Assembly (NCBI GenBank): GCA_029204225.1
Contig: MU831570.1
Coordinates: 62,001 to 126,000, forward strand
Length of the DNA stretch: 64,000 nucleotides
Origin: Diphasiastrum complanatum
Lineage: Eukaryota; Streptophyta; Lycopodiopsida; Lycopodiales; Lycopodiaceae
Direction: 5' to 3'
The notes under the pieces were generated by a model, which was not told the DNA's origin, did no database searches, and was given only the letters and a program-made list of their open reading frames with translations. The position numbers and the translations under genes were made by a program. Below, piece by piece: positions 38,709-51,391 of the stretch (positions are counted from its first letter, which is position 1; every line of letters starts with the position of its first letter).

Positions 38709-41700
38709 ATGGCATCAATGGGTGGTTTTTTGCTTGAAGCTAGTGAAAGGCTTACATCCACTAATTATGCTATTTGGATAGTTCGAATGGAGTCTTTGCT
38801 TGTACTTCATGATCTTTATGACATAGTAGTTGAGGTGGAAGTAGAACCTCAAGGAGGAGTTGAATTGGTAAAGTACAAAAAGAGATGTAGAGTTGCATTA
38901 CATTGCATAAAGATGAATGTAAGTAATGAACTTTTGAAAGAAATCTCATCTTGTACCACATCCAAAGAGGCATGAGATTCATTAAAAGCCATTTATGGAT
39001 CCAAGAATACTTCAAGTATACTCATGCTTAGGAATCAAATCTTTCAAAGCATGAAAGGAAGCAGTGAAAGTGCCCAAACTTATGTCTTTAGGATCAAATC
39101 TTTGAATAAGGAGTTGTCTTCTATGGATGATAAAATAAAAAATGATGAATTAGTTCAAATCATTTTGAATGGATTAGGAGATGATTATTCCAATATAGTT
39201 CAAACCTTTGCTATTCAAGATTCACTTCCTAGTATGGAAAAACTTCAAAGTGTGCTTGTAAGTGAAGAGAGTAGAATGCTTCATATCAAAAGTAGGATGA
39301 GTTTCTTATCTTTGAATGACGGTGATGAAAAAGCTAACTTTTCCTTGAAAGGCAAGAAGAAAAAGTTTTTATCCAAGAAGACTCAAGACATGGAGATGGA
39401 GAGCAAAGATGTAGCATCAAATTCCAAAGGCAAGAGCAAGAAGGACAAGAAGAAGCTAAAGTGTTTCTTTTGTGGAAAAAAGAGACATTTTGCATCCGAG
39501 TGCTACAAGAAGAAGAATGCCCAAGAGAAGGACAATCAAGGCAATCTTGTGCTTGAGGAGGAGGAGGAAGAAAGCAATCTATCTTTGATGGTATCCTCAC
39601 CACAAACATCTAATCAAGACACTTGGTGGATTGATAGTGGGGCAAGATCTCATATGACTCACCAAAAAGACTACTTTTCTAATCTACTTTCTTACAATAG
39701 CTCTAAGAGATTTATCTTCACTGCAAGTAATCAAGAATGTGAGATTGTAGATGTTGGATCCATTCCTTTATGTCTAGGATCATCTAAAAAAGTAGATCTA
39801 GACAATGTTCTTTATGTACCTTCAATTACAAAGAACTTGTTGAGTGTAGGACAACTTATGGATAGTGGATTAGATGTGCATTTCAAGCATGGAGCATGTT
39901 CTATCTTGAAAGATGAAAAATGTATTGCTAGTGGTTTCAAGCAAGGGAGGTTATTCAAATTGGATGCTAATGTGATGGTTGGAAGTGTGAACATGGCAAG
40001 GGAGGAGCTCACTCAAGTGAAATTATGGCACAAAAGGTGAGGCCATCCTAATTACAAAGCTATGGAGAACATGGTGACAAAGGAGCTAGCAAGTGGACTT
40101 CCCAAAACCATATCCAAGTGTGGCAAGCTTTGTGAAGCTTGTGGACTCTCCAAATCTATCTTTCAAGAGATCTTTGACAAGATCTAACTCTCATCTTGAC
40201 CTTATACACTCGGATGTTCATTCATTTTCACATGAATCAAATGGTGGACCTCTTATGTATGTCACTTTTATTGATGATAGATCAAGATACTCTTGGGTTT
40301 ATCTCTTGTCTAAGAAAAGTGAAGTTTTTGAGTCCTTTGTAAAGTTCAAAACTCTTGTGGAAAAACAACTTAATACTAGCTTGAAAGTATTAAGAAGTCA
40401 TAATGGAGGGGAGTACATCTCCAATAGGATGAAAGAGTTTTGTGAAACTAATGACATTAGGAGAGAGTTTACTTGCACATACACTCCACAAAAAAATGGA
40501 GTAGCTGAGAGAAAGAATAGGACACTATGTGAGTGTGCTAAAGCTATGATATTAGATGCATCACTTCCTAAGTTCATTTTGGGGAGAAGCTATTTTATGT
40601 GCAAACTTTCTATGTAATATGACCAAGTGGAACTTACTCAAAGTCCAAGGGTGCCAAGAAGATCAACAAGGACAAGGATTGAGCCATCAAGGCTCACTTA
40701 TAGTGACAAAGGGGAGCAAAGGGAAGATTCTCAACTACTCAACTCTTATACTTTCTTGACTACTATGCTTGAAGAACCAACTAGTTTTGAGGAAGCAAAT
40801 AAGTCTCAATATTGGAGGAAAGCTATGCAAGTAGAGTTTGATGCATTAATGGAAAATCAAACTTGGAAGCTTGTTGATTTATGGAAAGAAGCCTCTTACT
40901 TGTAAATGGATATATAGATTAAAATATAATCAAGATGGTTCCATTCATAATTATAAAGCTAGACTTGTAGCAAAAGGTTTTTTGCAAGTCAAAGGCATAG
41001 AATATGATGAAACCTTTGCACCTGTTGCAAAGCTTGTAACCATTAGATTAATCATTTGTCTTGCTACTTCTTTCAAATGGGAACTCTTCCAACTTGGTGT
41101 AACAAATGCTTTCTTGAATGGGTTCTTGGAACAATAGGAAATCTACATGTGCCAACCCAAGGGCTTCATCAAAGATGGAGAAGAAGACAAAGTATGTTTC
41201 TTGAATAAGAGTCTTTATGGACTCAAGCAAGCACCAAGAGCATGGTACTCTAGGTTGCATTCCTATCTTATTTCTATTAGATTTGTTGTAAGTTATTATG
41301 AACCATCATTGTACTACAAATGTAATGATGGGAAGATCATTATCCTAGTTTTATATGTTGATGACATTATACTCACAGGAAATTATCTAGATGGCATCAA
41401 AAATGTAAAAATTTCCTTGTCTAGTGAAGTTAAGATGTAGATCTAGGACTTCTTAAAGTTATACTTGGAATAGAAGTCACTAGAAGTGATGATTTTACTT
41501 TCATATGTCAATCTAAGTATGCTAGATCAATCTTAGCAAGATTTGGCATGATTGATTGTAAAGGAGTTGAAACTCCCATGGAACTAAGTGTAAAAGTTTC
41601 TAAGGAAAGTGATGAAGCATCCTTTGAGGACATCACTACCTATAGAATGCTTATTGGTTCCTTGATATACTTAACCATCACTAGACCAGATCTTAGTTTT

Positions 41701-42321
41701 TGTGTTGGCAAATTGAGTCAATACATGCAAAGTTCATTAATATGTCATTGGAAAGGAGCAAAAAGGGGGTTAAGGTACATCTCGGCTACAAAAGACTTTC
41801 GCATAGTTTATGAAAGGACTAATATTTGTTTAAGAGCATATTCGGACTCAAGTTTTGCAGGTGACAAAATGGATAGAAGATCCATAAGTGCATTTGCTAC
41901 ATTCTTATGTGGAGGAGCTATATCTTGGCTTTCCAAAAAGCAAGATACCATCTCTCTTTCATCAATAGAATTTGAATATAAAGCTATGACAACAACAACA
42001 AAGGAGGTTCTTTGGCTTAAAAGGCTTTTGGAGGAGCTACATGTGATCAAGGATGAAGACATTCCATGCATATATTGTGACAATCAAGTAGCTCAACAAC
42101 TTGCAAACAATCCAGTCTTCCATGCTCGAACAAAGCACATTGAGATTTCACATCATTTTGTGAGGGAGAAAGTGCAAGAAAAGGAGATAAAGCTTATTTA
42201 TGTTTCATCATTGGATTGCATTGCTGATATACTCACCAAGGCATTGCCTAAAGATCCATTTGTAAAATTAAGATTGGATCTTGGAGTTATAGATAGATCT
42301 ATGCTAGATTTACCAAGCTAG
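38709..42321 (+). pseudogene. Degenerate gag-pol of element C
   Basis: gag starts at 38709 (MASMGGFLLEASERL). A TGA at 38973 replaces a Trp codon. The CCHC knuckle has lost its His (CFFCGKKRHFASEC). The protease keeps DSGARSHM. A stop at 40038-40040 falls in the pre-integrase motif. Integrase (HSDVH...FIDDRSRYSW, GVAERKNRT) runs in another frame and loses its end by deletion near 40617. Reverse transcriptase continues in shifted frames with a stop at 41137, keeps YVDD (about 41357), and RNase H follows from 41548 to the end. At least two frameshifts and several stops make it dead. Confidence 0.92.
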
Positions 42322-42322
42322 C

Positions 42323-42336
42323 TTTTTGAGGAGGAA
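42323..42336 (+). other. Polypurine tract of C
   Basis: tttttgaggaggaa directly before the 3' LTR start TGTG is the usual plus-strand primer position. Confidence 0.75.
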
Positions 42337-42458
42337 TGTGAAAAATGCAAAAATAAGCTTGGTAGAGGCCAAAAATCTTGTATATAGGATAAATACACAT
42401 GTGTGGAGCCTATTCCCACGTGTGAAACTAGTGTACTTGTCATGTACCATAATCATAT

Positions 42459-43113
42459 TGTGAAAATTGTCAACATTTCCTAGCTAGTTTGAGGCCTAAA
42501 TTGGCTAAAATTGTAAATAGTTTTGGTTCTGGAGTTTCACACGTGTGAACCAGGCCACAATGTTTTTATTTACTGTATTTTTTCAGTATGATGAAGTGTC
42601 AAACTTCATACCCTTCAAAATGAGACCATTTTGATGTATTTTGGTCATATAAGCCATTTTTAGCTATTTTTCCTATATAGGGAATATCTAGGGTCAAGTA
42701 CCTTCTAGAGAGAGGAGAGAGAGTCATCTTCCTCATCCATAAATAGTAGGGAAGTCGTGGAGAACAGGTTGGAGAAACCTTTTGTATGCTTCATTGAGAT
42801 CAATAGATCATTGTCATTGTTTCTTCCTCCATTGAGAGCATTGTTGTGTGTATTGTCTTCAAGCTATTGTGTATGATCTTAGGTGCTTTCCAAAAGTGGT
42901 AGGCTGATGTATTATGGACTGTATAATGCTATTTTGGGCCGCACTTGATGTTTATGGAAGTTTCCATTTGTGATAAATGTTTTTTGATCAAGTTCTTTGC
43001 ATTCTAGGTAGCATAGAATGTGTTGCCAATTCCTAGCTTATGTAGTTTGGAGTGCAAGCATTCAAGCCAATGATCTTGGAGTTTAGATCCACTTAGGATC
43101 TGTATTGTTCACA
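42459..43113 (+). repeat. 5' LTR of A with CACACGTGTG palindrome and TATA-like sites
   Basis: TGTGAAAATT to gttcaca. The 14-bp palindrome ttcacacgtgtgaa is at 42536-42549 (again at 48312-48325 in the 3' LTR). Possible TATA boxes are ctatatag near 42672 and cataaatag near 42738. A short TC-rich stretch lies between them. Confidence 0.95.
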
Positions 43114-43125
43114 TGGTATCAGAGC
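43114..43125 (+). other. tRNA-iMet primer-binding site of A
   Basis: tggtatcagagc begins directly after the 5' LTR. Confidence 0.95.
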
Positions 43126-44285
43126 TGGTTGGCTTCTATTTACAGTAAGTATTCCATTTTTGGTGATATTTGGATGTTTGATCAAGTTCTAGCATGATTT
43201 TGCATTGCTTTGTTGATCAAATCTTACTAACCTTTGTTTTGTGAGTTGAACTTGTGGATCAAAAGCATATTTCAGGTCTATTGAAGATCAGAGGCTGAAA
43301 AGAAACTATTTTGGATCAGATCATAACACCTAATCATTTGTGATTGTGAGGCTTGTGCATATTCAATACTAACAATGTTCTTTTCAATCCTATTGTTGAC
43401 AATCTCCATTCTTGGATGAACACTCTCCTTAAGTGGATGAAACTTCTCCTTAAGTGGATGACAAATGCTCTTTTGAGTGAGTTGTAATTCTCCTAAAGGC
43501 TGAGCAAAGCTCCCATTTGGATGAAAGATCCCCTTTTTTGGGTGAACATATTGTAAGCTCCATTGTGAAGAGCATATTGTAAAGATTGTCATCAATTTTG
43601 GCATAAATTTTGGTGTACTTTGTTGAGCATGTAAGTAACTCTCCTTATGTAATTTGATTGGAGCATTTGCTGGAAGGTGTTAACCATTATGCAAGTGTGT
43701 TTTCAGGTTCTTAACAGGTTGAGGAACATTCTCATGTGAAGTGATCTTAGATCTACATCTAAACACCAAGATTTGACAAGATAGTGAAGCTAGTCTTGTG
43801 ATTCACTAAGTGTGCTCATTCATTCACCTCTAAATCTTGTATTTATCACTTGCTGGAGTTTATAAACTTTTAGAAGTGTGGTTTACATGTGGTTTTACAG
43901 GTTGAATCAATATCTTAGTGTGTTGATCATATGTTGATCAAGTTTGTTCATTACTAGGTAATCTTGGCATCCTAGTTTTGGGTATTTTCTAAGAATGCAA
44001 GTAACTCTTCACACCATAACTTGATTTGGTCACTTGCTGGAAAGTTTGAGAGCTTAAGCAAGAGTGTGTTCAGGTTGGTTTGATTTTGTAATCCATTCTT
44101 AGTGTGTGCAAAGTGTTGCATGTGTTTCAATCTTCCTTTCTATGCTTGGAAACCATCTAGGTTCAAGATAGAAGTGTTTTAGGGTCCTAAATCTTCATAG
44201 ATCTCTTTATCTATCATTTGTTGAGAGAAAAGTGAGTGCTAAGTGCTTTAGGACAAAACCTAAAAGTTGAAGAAACATTAGAATC

Positions 44286-47200
44286 ATGGCTTCCAATGGT
44301 GGGATCATGCTAGAGTCTAGTGAAAGGTTGAGTTCATCAAACTACTCTACTTGGAAAGTGAGGATGGAGTCCTTACTTGAGTTGAATGAACTCATGGACA
44401 TAGTTGCAGAAATTGAAGAGAGACCTCTCACACTTCAAGAGCAACAAAGGTTTGATAAGAAGGCCAAAAGGGCTCTTCATATCATTAAAATGAATGTTAC
44501 AAATGAACTTCTCAAGGAAGTTGGAAAGTGTCAAAGTGCAAGTGAGGCATGGAATGCCTTAAAGAAGCTCTTTGAATCAAAGTCCACATCTAGGGTATTG
44601 ACCCTAAGGAGACAAATATTTTCTAGTAGGCAAAGAGAGGGTGAAAGTGCTCATGCATTTATCTTGAGAGTTAAGTCCCTAAGTGATGATTTAGCATGCA
44701 TTGATGAGAACATAAAAGATGGTGAAATAGTCCAAGTTATGTTGAATGGTTTGCTAAATGAACATGCTAACCTTGTGCAAAGTTTTGCCATTCAAAGAGT
44801 CTTGCCAAGTGTGGTTGACTTGCAAGAAATCTTATTGGCTGAAGAACATAGGTTGCAATCAAAGCTTGATGGTGCATCCTTGCAAGGTGGAGGTGAAGAG
44901 GCTTTCTTCACAAAAGGCAAATTCAAGGGCAAAGGTAAAGGCAAAGGGAAATGGTCCAAAGGTGGTAACTTTGATCATGATGATCACTCTTCCTCTTCCT
45001 CTTCTACTAAGAACAATAAGTCAAAGTTCAAGTGCTTTTATTGTGGGATAAAAGGTCATTTTGCAAATGAATGTTATAAGAAGAAAAGAGAGCAAGGAGA
45101 GAGGCAAGGAAATCTTACAATAGATGAGGAAGAACATAACACATGTGAATCACTTGTTATGACTTCAAGTTTGTTAGCCAACATAGATGATAATGATCCT
45201 TGGTGGATTGATAGTGGAGCCTCATCTCACATGACAAGACATAAGGAATACTTTACATCCTTATTGTCTTATGAGGGAGAAGGTAACATCATCTACACTG
45301 CAAATGATGGTCAATGTGACATCAAAGGCATAGGCACTATTCCTATTTCCCTTTCAACAAATAGGAAAGCAAATCTTGAAAATGTTTTGTACATTCCTTC
45401 AATCACTAAGAATTTGCTTAGTGTAAGTCAAATGATTGACAAAGGACTTGATGTGGAGTTCATTGGAGATGCATGTTTGATAAGTAAATGTGGATCCTTG
45501 ATTGCTCAAGGTAGGAGGCATGGTAAACTTTTCAAGCTTGATGAATGTGTGATCTCTAATCATGAAGGATGTATGGCTAGGGAGCAATTGACAAACCAAG
45601 AAGTTTGGCACAAGAGGTTGGGCCATCCCAACTTCAAATCTTTGGAGGTAATGGCAAAGAAAGAGCTTGTTCTTGGTCTCCCTAAAAGTCTTGTTGCAAA
45701 CAATAGTGTTTGTGAACATTGTGCCTTGTCCAAATCTCATAGACTTGCTTATTCTAGATCTACTTCTAGATCTAAAGAAGCTTTTCAACTTGTGCATTCT
45801 GATATTCATTCTTCTAGTACAACTAGCAATGGTGGGGCAAAGATGTATGCAACTTTCATTGATGACTTTAGTAGGTATACTTGGATCTATCTTCTTAAAA
45901 GTAAGGATGAAGTGTTTGCTGCATTTGTCAAGTTCAAGAATGAAATGGAAAACCAATTCAATACAAAGATCAAATGCTTAAGATCAGATAATGGAGGGGA
46001 ATACACCTCAAATAGGTTCAAAGACTTTTGTATAGCACATGGGATTAAGAGGGAGATGTCTAGTCCTAGGACTCCACAACAGAATGGAGTGGCCGAGAGG
46101 AAGAATAGAACCCTTTGTGAATGTGCCAAGGCAATGAGACTACATGCTAATCTTGCTAAGTCTTTTTGGGGGGAAGCTTTAGCATGTGCTAACTATCTAT
46201 GTAATAGATGGACAAGTGCTTCCTTGGATGGTAAAACTCCTCATGAGGTTCTTTATGGTAGAAGGCCGAGTGTCAAGCATTGTAGGATCTTTGGATGTAC
46301 ATGTTTTGTCAATATCACACTTGATGATAGAACTAAAGAAGATCCTTCATCAAAGAAGGGTGTGTTTGTTGGCTATAGTGAAGTAAGCAAGGCTTACAAA
46401 GTGTACATTCCTTCTACAAAGAAAGTTGTCATAAGTAGGGATGTCATCTTTCATGAAGAGAATGTTTCCAATGTTGTTGATGTTGATGTTGATGTGCCTA
46501 CTAATCATCATGATGTGCAAGATGTCTTGGATGAAGATGGAGATGCCACTCCAAAGCAAACTTCAAGGAAGACTCAAAGGCAAAGGGCTAAGCCATCAAG
46601 GCTAACCTATGATGAAAAAGGAAAGCAAGTGGTGGACAACTCTAACTTTGCTTTTCTTACCTCTTTTGATGAACCAACTTGTGTAGGTGAAGCAATTCAA
46701 AAGAAGGAATGGATCCAAGCCATGGATCATGAGCATCAAGCACTCATCAAAAGCAACACATGGAGGTTGGTAAAGCTTCCAAAGGACAAGAAGGCAATTG
46801 GTTGTAAGTGGATCTTCAAGATCAAGACAAATTAAGATGGATCAATCAACAAATACAAGGCAAGGTTGGTGGCAAAGGGGTATGCTCAAGAATATGGTAT
46901 TGACTATGATGAGACCTTTGCACCCGTGGCAAAGATGGTAACTATTCGAATCCTAATCTCTCTTGCAACTCTTTATGATTGGGATATGTGGCAAATGGAT
47001 GTTACTAATGCCTTCTTGAATGGTGATCTTGAAGAAGATATTTACATGGAGCAACCCGAGGGCTATGTTTCACATGATGAGCCTAATCATGTGTGCTATC
47101 TCCAAAAGAGTTTGTATGGGCTAAAGCAAGCACCAAGGAGTTGGTATGCTAAGCTCAATTCCTTCTTACTTTCTCAAAACTTTGTTATGAGTGAGTATGA

Positions 47201-48239
47201 TCATTCTCTCTACTTTAGATTGAATGAAAATGATATCACTTTACTTTTGATCTATGTTGATGACATTATCTTAAGTGGTGGTAACAATCTAGATATAGAT
47301 GAAATCAAGATGGCACTCAAAAGAGAGTTTGAAATTCAAGATCTTGGTAAACTTCATTATATCTTAGAAATAGAGATTATTAGAACTTCTAAATCTACAT
47401 TCATATGTCAAGAAAAGTATGTTAACTCTATTCTAAAAAGGTTTCATATGGAAGATTGTAAAGTTGTTTCTACTCCTATGGAATCAAATGTAAAGCTAAC
47501 TACAAGAAGTAATGAAAGATCCTTCAAGGACATTACTCTCTATAGAAAGCTAATAGGATCTCTTATATGGTTAACCATCACAAGACCTGATCTAAGCTTT
47601 GTGGTTGGTAAACTAAGTCAATTTATGCAAGATCCTAGTGAGGCTCATTGGAATCTAGGAAAGAGAGTACTTAGATACATCTCGGGATCTAGAGATTTTG
47701 GCATCTTGTATGGAGGTACTACACCTAACCTTTGTGGATTTTCAGATTCAGATTTTGCAGGTGATCAAATGGATAGGAAGTCAACAAGTGCCTTTGCAAT
47801 CTATCTTGGAGATGGAGTGGTCTCATGGCTATCAAAGAAGCAACCAACTATCTCTCTATCTTCCACCGAAGCCGAGTACAAGGCATTAACAACATGCACC
47901 AAGGAGATTCTTTGGATCAAGAGGATGTTATTGGATCTTCACTTGCTGGAACCAGAGAAGACTCCAATCATACTTTGTGATAACCTTTCAGCCCAAAGCT
48001 TGGCAAGCAATCCTGTTTTTCATGCAAGGAGCAAGCACATTGAGATTGCTCACCATTTTGTGAGAGATCAAGTCATTGCCAAAGAGGTGGAGCTTCAACA
48101 TGTCTCTTCAAAGGAGTGTGTGGCTGATATCTTCACCAAACCATTGGGAAAGGACCTATATTTAATGCATAGATCTAATCTTGGAATGTGCTCAAAGACT
48201 ATGTTGAAACTAGCATCCAATGTTGAAGAGGGAGTGTGA
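44286..48239 (+). CDS. gag-pol polyprotein of element A (one internal stop)
   Basis: 1317 codons in one frame, interrupted only by TAA at 46833-46835 in a segment that in relatives reads (Q)DGSI; the likely change is CAA to TAA. Order: gag (SSNYSTWKVRMES near the start), CCHC knuckle at about 250-263, protease DSGASSHM at about 309, pre-integrase HH-CC domain from about 442, integrase D506, D568, E604 (HSD, SDNGGEY, VAERKNR), reverse transcriptase with YVDD at about 990, RNase H with SSTEAEYKAL at about 1195. The product would copy and integrate the element in virus-like particles. With the stop, gag, protease and integrase could be made without reverse transcriptase. Lineage within copia is uncertain (Tork-like is a guess). 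Confidence 0.93.
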
Positions 48240-48889
48240 AAATTGTCAACATTTCCTAGCTAGTTTGAGGCCTAAATTGGCTAAAATTGTAAATAGTTTT
48301 GGTTCTGGAGTTTCACACGTGTGAACCAGGCCACAATGTTTTTATTTACTGTATTTTTTCAGTATGATGAAGTGTCAAACTTCATACCCTTCAAAATGAG
48401 ACCATTTTGATGTATTTTGGTCATATAAGCCATTTTTAGCTATTTTTCCTATATAGGGAATATCTAGGGTCAAGTACCTTCTAGAGAGAGGAGAGAGAGT
48501 CATCTTTCTCATCCATAAATAGTAGGGAAGTCGTGGAGAACAGGTTGGAGAAACCTTTTGTATGCTTCATTGAGATCAATAGATCATTGTCATTGTTTCT
48601 TCCTCCATTGAGAGCATTGTTGTGTGTATTGTCTTCAAGCTATTGTGTATGATCTTATGTGCTTTCCAAAAGTGGTAGGCTGATGTATTATGGACTGTAT
48701 AATGCTATTTTGGGCCGCACTTGATGTTTATGGAAGTTTCCATTTGTGATAAATGCTTTTTGATCAAGTTCTTTGCATTCTAGGTAGCATAGAATGTGTT
48801 GCCAATTCCTAGCTTATGTAGTTTGGAGTGCAAGCATTCAAGCCAATGATCTTGGAGTTTAGATCCACTTAGGATCTGTATTTTTCACA
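48235..48889 (+). repeat. 3' LTR of A
   Basis: Same length as the 5' LTR with about four substitutions. It is preceded by a purine-rich tract (gaagagggag) and followed by the catat target copy. Confidence 0.95.
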
Positions 48890-49599
48890 CATATATGTTG
48901 TACATATGATTTAATTCAAGTTCTAGTGGCTAAAATGGCCAAAAAGTATTTTTCTAGATATATGACGCATGGCATCAATCTATTGATTGCATGAGCCAAA
49001 TACTTTTGATAGGTGTCATATCCCATGTGCATAGGACAGCTCACACGTGTGGAAAAAGCTGAAGTAGGCGAGTTTTTGCTTCTAGAAGATTTCTATGAAG
49101 ATCTCCATATAGTAAGAAATTGGACCAAAAATGCCCAAAATAGAAAGCTTGATCCAAGTGTCAAAATTGCATGATGATGACAAGGCATCCTCACACGTGT
49201 GAGATCTGATGCATGATCGGTACCTCGAGCTCCAAGAAGTGTATATATAGAGGCATATTTGGCCACAATCAATAAGACACATCAATCTTGATTTTGGAAG
49301 CAATTTTGTGTAATTCTCTCTATTTGTCTACATTTGCTTTGATTGTTTTGAGGTTCTATCATAGTGTACTTTATTTTCAGGTTGGAGTCCGTACTCTGAC
49401 AAGGTTTCACACTTGTGAAACCAGCAATTACATTTACCTTCTTTAATGATTGTTCTTGTTAGGTTTTTATGTCTAGAATTGATCTAGATTGATCTTAATC
49501 TGATATAGATTGATAGATCAAGTAAATCTAACATCCAATCCCTCTTGAGGATCAGTTTAGGATCCGCTCTTGGTCCATATTGTAATTTTCCTCAGTATT

Positions 49600-50225
49600 C
49601 AAAAGATCAAAAGCTTAGATCCAAGAGATTTACAAAGTTAGGCTCTACTGACAAGAAGAGCAACATGCAGTCTAGACCAAATTCCGGTTCATGATCGAAT
49701 TCAAACTCTTCATCATTCCAACCAATGCAGAAACTTTTCTGCAGATACTATAAGAGGACTGGCCACGAAATCAAGGACTGCTGAACTTTGAAGTAGAACA
49801 ACGAAAAGAAGAAGTAGTTCCAACAACAAGCACATAGTGTTACAGCCAATCACTCAAATCAGCAACAACAAGAAGAAGATGATGCAGCTTTCATGATGAA
49901 AGTCGGAGAACAATAGGATATCGATTCCTGGTATCTAGATTCTGGAACAACTCAACACATGTCTCACCATCACGATTGGTTCAAAGTCTATAAGTCATTC
50001 ACCTACTCTCAAGTTGTGCAACTTGGAGACAACTCATCACATTCAATCGAAGGTGAAGGAACAATCAGAGTTGAATTCAAAAGAAGTGAAGTCAAATTGC
50101 TGTCCAATATTTTCCATGTTCCAAATCTGACCAAGAATCTGTTCTCTGTTAGCAGAATCACCGATTCAGGTCAGAGGGTCAAATTTGTAGAAAAAATAGT
50201 AATTATTCTTTCACAGAGAACATGA
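49600..50225 (+). pseudogene. gag tail, zinc knuckle and protease of element H
   Basis: The frame contains several stops. It shows CRYYKRTGHEIKDC (a CCHC knuckle), then from 49925 SWYLDSGTTQHM with the protease catalytic DSG, and from 49959 an open stretch through NIFHVPNLTKNLFSVSRITDSG, the conserved end of the protease region. Similarity ends near 50185 at the left end of E. Confidence 0.8.
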
Positions 50226-51167
50226 TGTTTGAATAAATCAAACTAATATCAATGTCTTCAATCACAATTGTATCTGATCTATGTACTAATAGAATAGTAT
50301 TAATTCTGATTGAATATGCATGCAAAAATTATATGCGAAAGTAAGAGACAACTAAAGACAATTTAGACAATAAAAAACTACTGATCAAAAATGAATTTTT
50401 ATAGCTCCGAATCTGATTCATCAATATACATCGCTTGTTGTCTTATCTCGTTGTTGTGTCTCTGATTGAGTGAGTTACAATGAGTAGCGCACATGTATTT
50501 ATATTGTTACAATGAGTAGTGCACATGTATTTATATTGTTAAAAAACAAGTCTTTTGGCCTTTTATTTATAGGTCTTTTGGCCTTTTAATGCTGTAACAA
50601 TTGACATCTAACTGTTTACAACGGTTGATATTCAAATAGACGCTATGTTTCCAAGCTCGAATAAAATCTGTTCACAAATGATTCACGATAGTTCATCTCT
50701 TCATCTTAGCTTCGTGTTTTGCGAATTGTTCGCGACACTTGTCTCTTCGCGACATTTTTGTCTTTCACGGATTGTTCATGACAGATGACAATTCTTGAGC
50801 TTGAAGAAGAAATCCAGAATATTTCATGAACTGTTCGAGATAGTTTCGCAACAGGTGAGCTTGTAGAACAGTCTAGGAGATTTCACAAATTGTTCGCGAT
50901 AATTTCGCGACATCTGAGGCTTGAACATAGTTTGCGACAAGATTCTGTTCACGAATCTTTCGAGCTTCAATAAGAAAGCCACGAGCTTCTACAAGAAACT
51001 ATTTTGCGAATCTTTCGAGTTGACTGCAAGACAAATTTCACGAATCTTTTCGAGTTGGTCATGAATAGATATGTTTCGAGTTCACATTCATTTCTTTCTC
51101 ATCCTTTGTCAAGTAAACTATGTGTTTTATTAGTAGAATCAAGATTTGTTTGATCAGTTGTTCTACA
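50186..51167 (-). repeat. 3' LTR of E (left end approximate)
   Basis: The right end (ttctaca, 51167) is fixed by the adjacent polypurine tract. The left end is where similarity to H stops, between about 50186 and 50230. It contains many short repeats around ttcgcga / cgaatctttcgag (50700-51060). Confidence 0.6.
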
Positions 51168-51391
51168 GCTCCCTCTCAAAGTGGCAGTTGGATTAACCGC
51201 AATCTTCTTCGTTGCTTCTCAAACAAAGCTTTACTTAGTGGCTATGTAAAGATATCAGCTGTCATTTCCTCTGTGGGTATAAAGACTGTCTTTAGTATCT
51301 TCTTCTCGACTAAGTCCCGAATCACATCATACTTGATAGCTATGTGCTTCATTTTAGAGTGAAATATAGGATCTTTCGTAAGATAGATTGC

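Larger units (their letters stand above)
42459..48889 (+). mobile_element. Nearly intact Ty1/copia element A, inserted in the 3' LTR of C
   Basis: 6.4 kb with two 655-bp LTRs (42459-43113, 48235-48889) differing at about four sites, target duplication catat (42454-42458, 48890-48894), a primer site at 43114-43125 and a long leader to 44285. A single gag-pol frame has one stop codon. It is the youngest layer of this stack together with D. A2 at the left edge of the window is another copy. Confidence 0.96.
31044..49594 (+). mobile_element. Ty1/copia element C (host of B and A)
   Basis: The complete element carries target duplication gtatt at 31039-31043 and 49595-49599. The 5' LTR is 31044-31173 plus 37419-38108 (820 bp), split by B. 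The 3' LTR is 42337-42458 plus 48895-49594, split by A. The primer site is at 38109-38121 and the polypurine tract at 42323-42336. The two LTRs differ at about 4% of sites, consistent with C being older than B and A. Coding capacity is lost through stops, frameshifts and a deletion. The 5' LTR now ends CG instead of CA. Confidence 0.93.
42337..49594 (+). repeat. 3' LTR of C, interrupted by element A
   Basis: The two parts are 42337-42458 and 48895-49594; 48890-48894 is the second catat target copy. It ends tcctca before gtatt. The insertion lies within about 10 bp of the B insertion when the two LTRs are aligned. Confidence 0.92.
30036..50185 (+). mobile_element. Ty1/copia element H, split by element C, 3' part missing
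   Basis: H has a 541-bp 5' LTR (30036-30576), a primer site (30577-30588), a leader with a short gag piece to 31043, and then element C (31044-49594). After C and its target copy gtatt (49595-49599), H resumes at 49600 with the gag tail, a zinc knuckle (CRYYKRTGHEIKDC, several stops) and the protease start (SWYLDSGTTQHM), ending at about 50185 where E begins. Integrase, reverse transcriptase and a matching 3' LTR are not found. It is the oldest layer of this part of the stack. Confidence 0.8.

Noticed and set aside
44758-46559. Several ORFs of 60-185 codons overlapping the gag-pol of A on both strands
   Set aside because: They are shadows of the main frame with no domain of their own.
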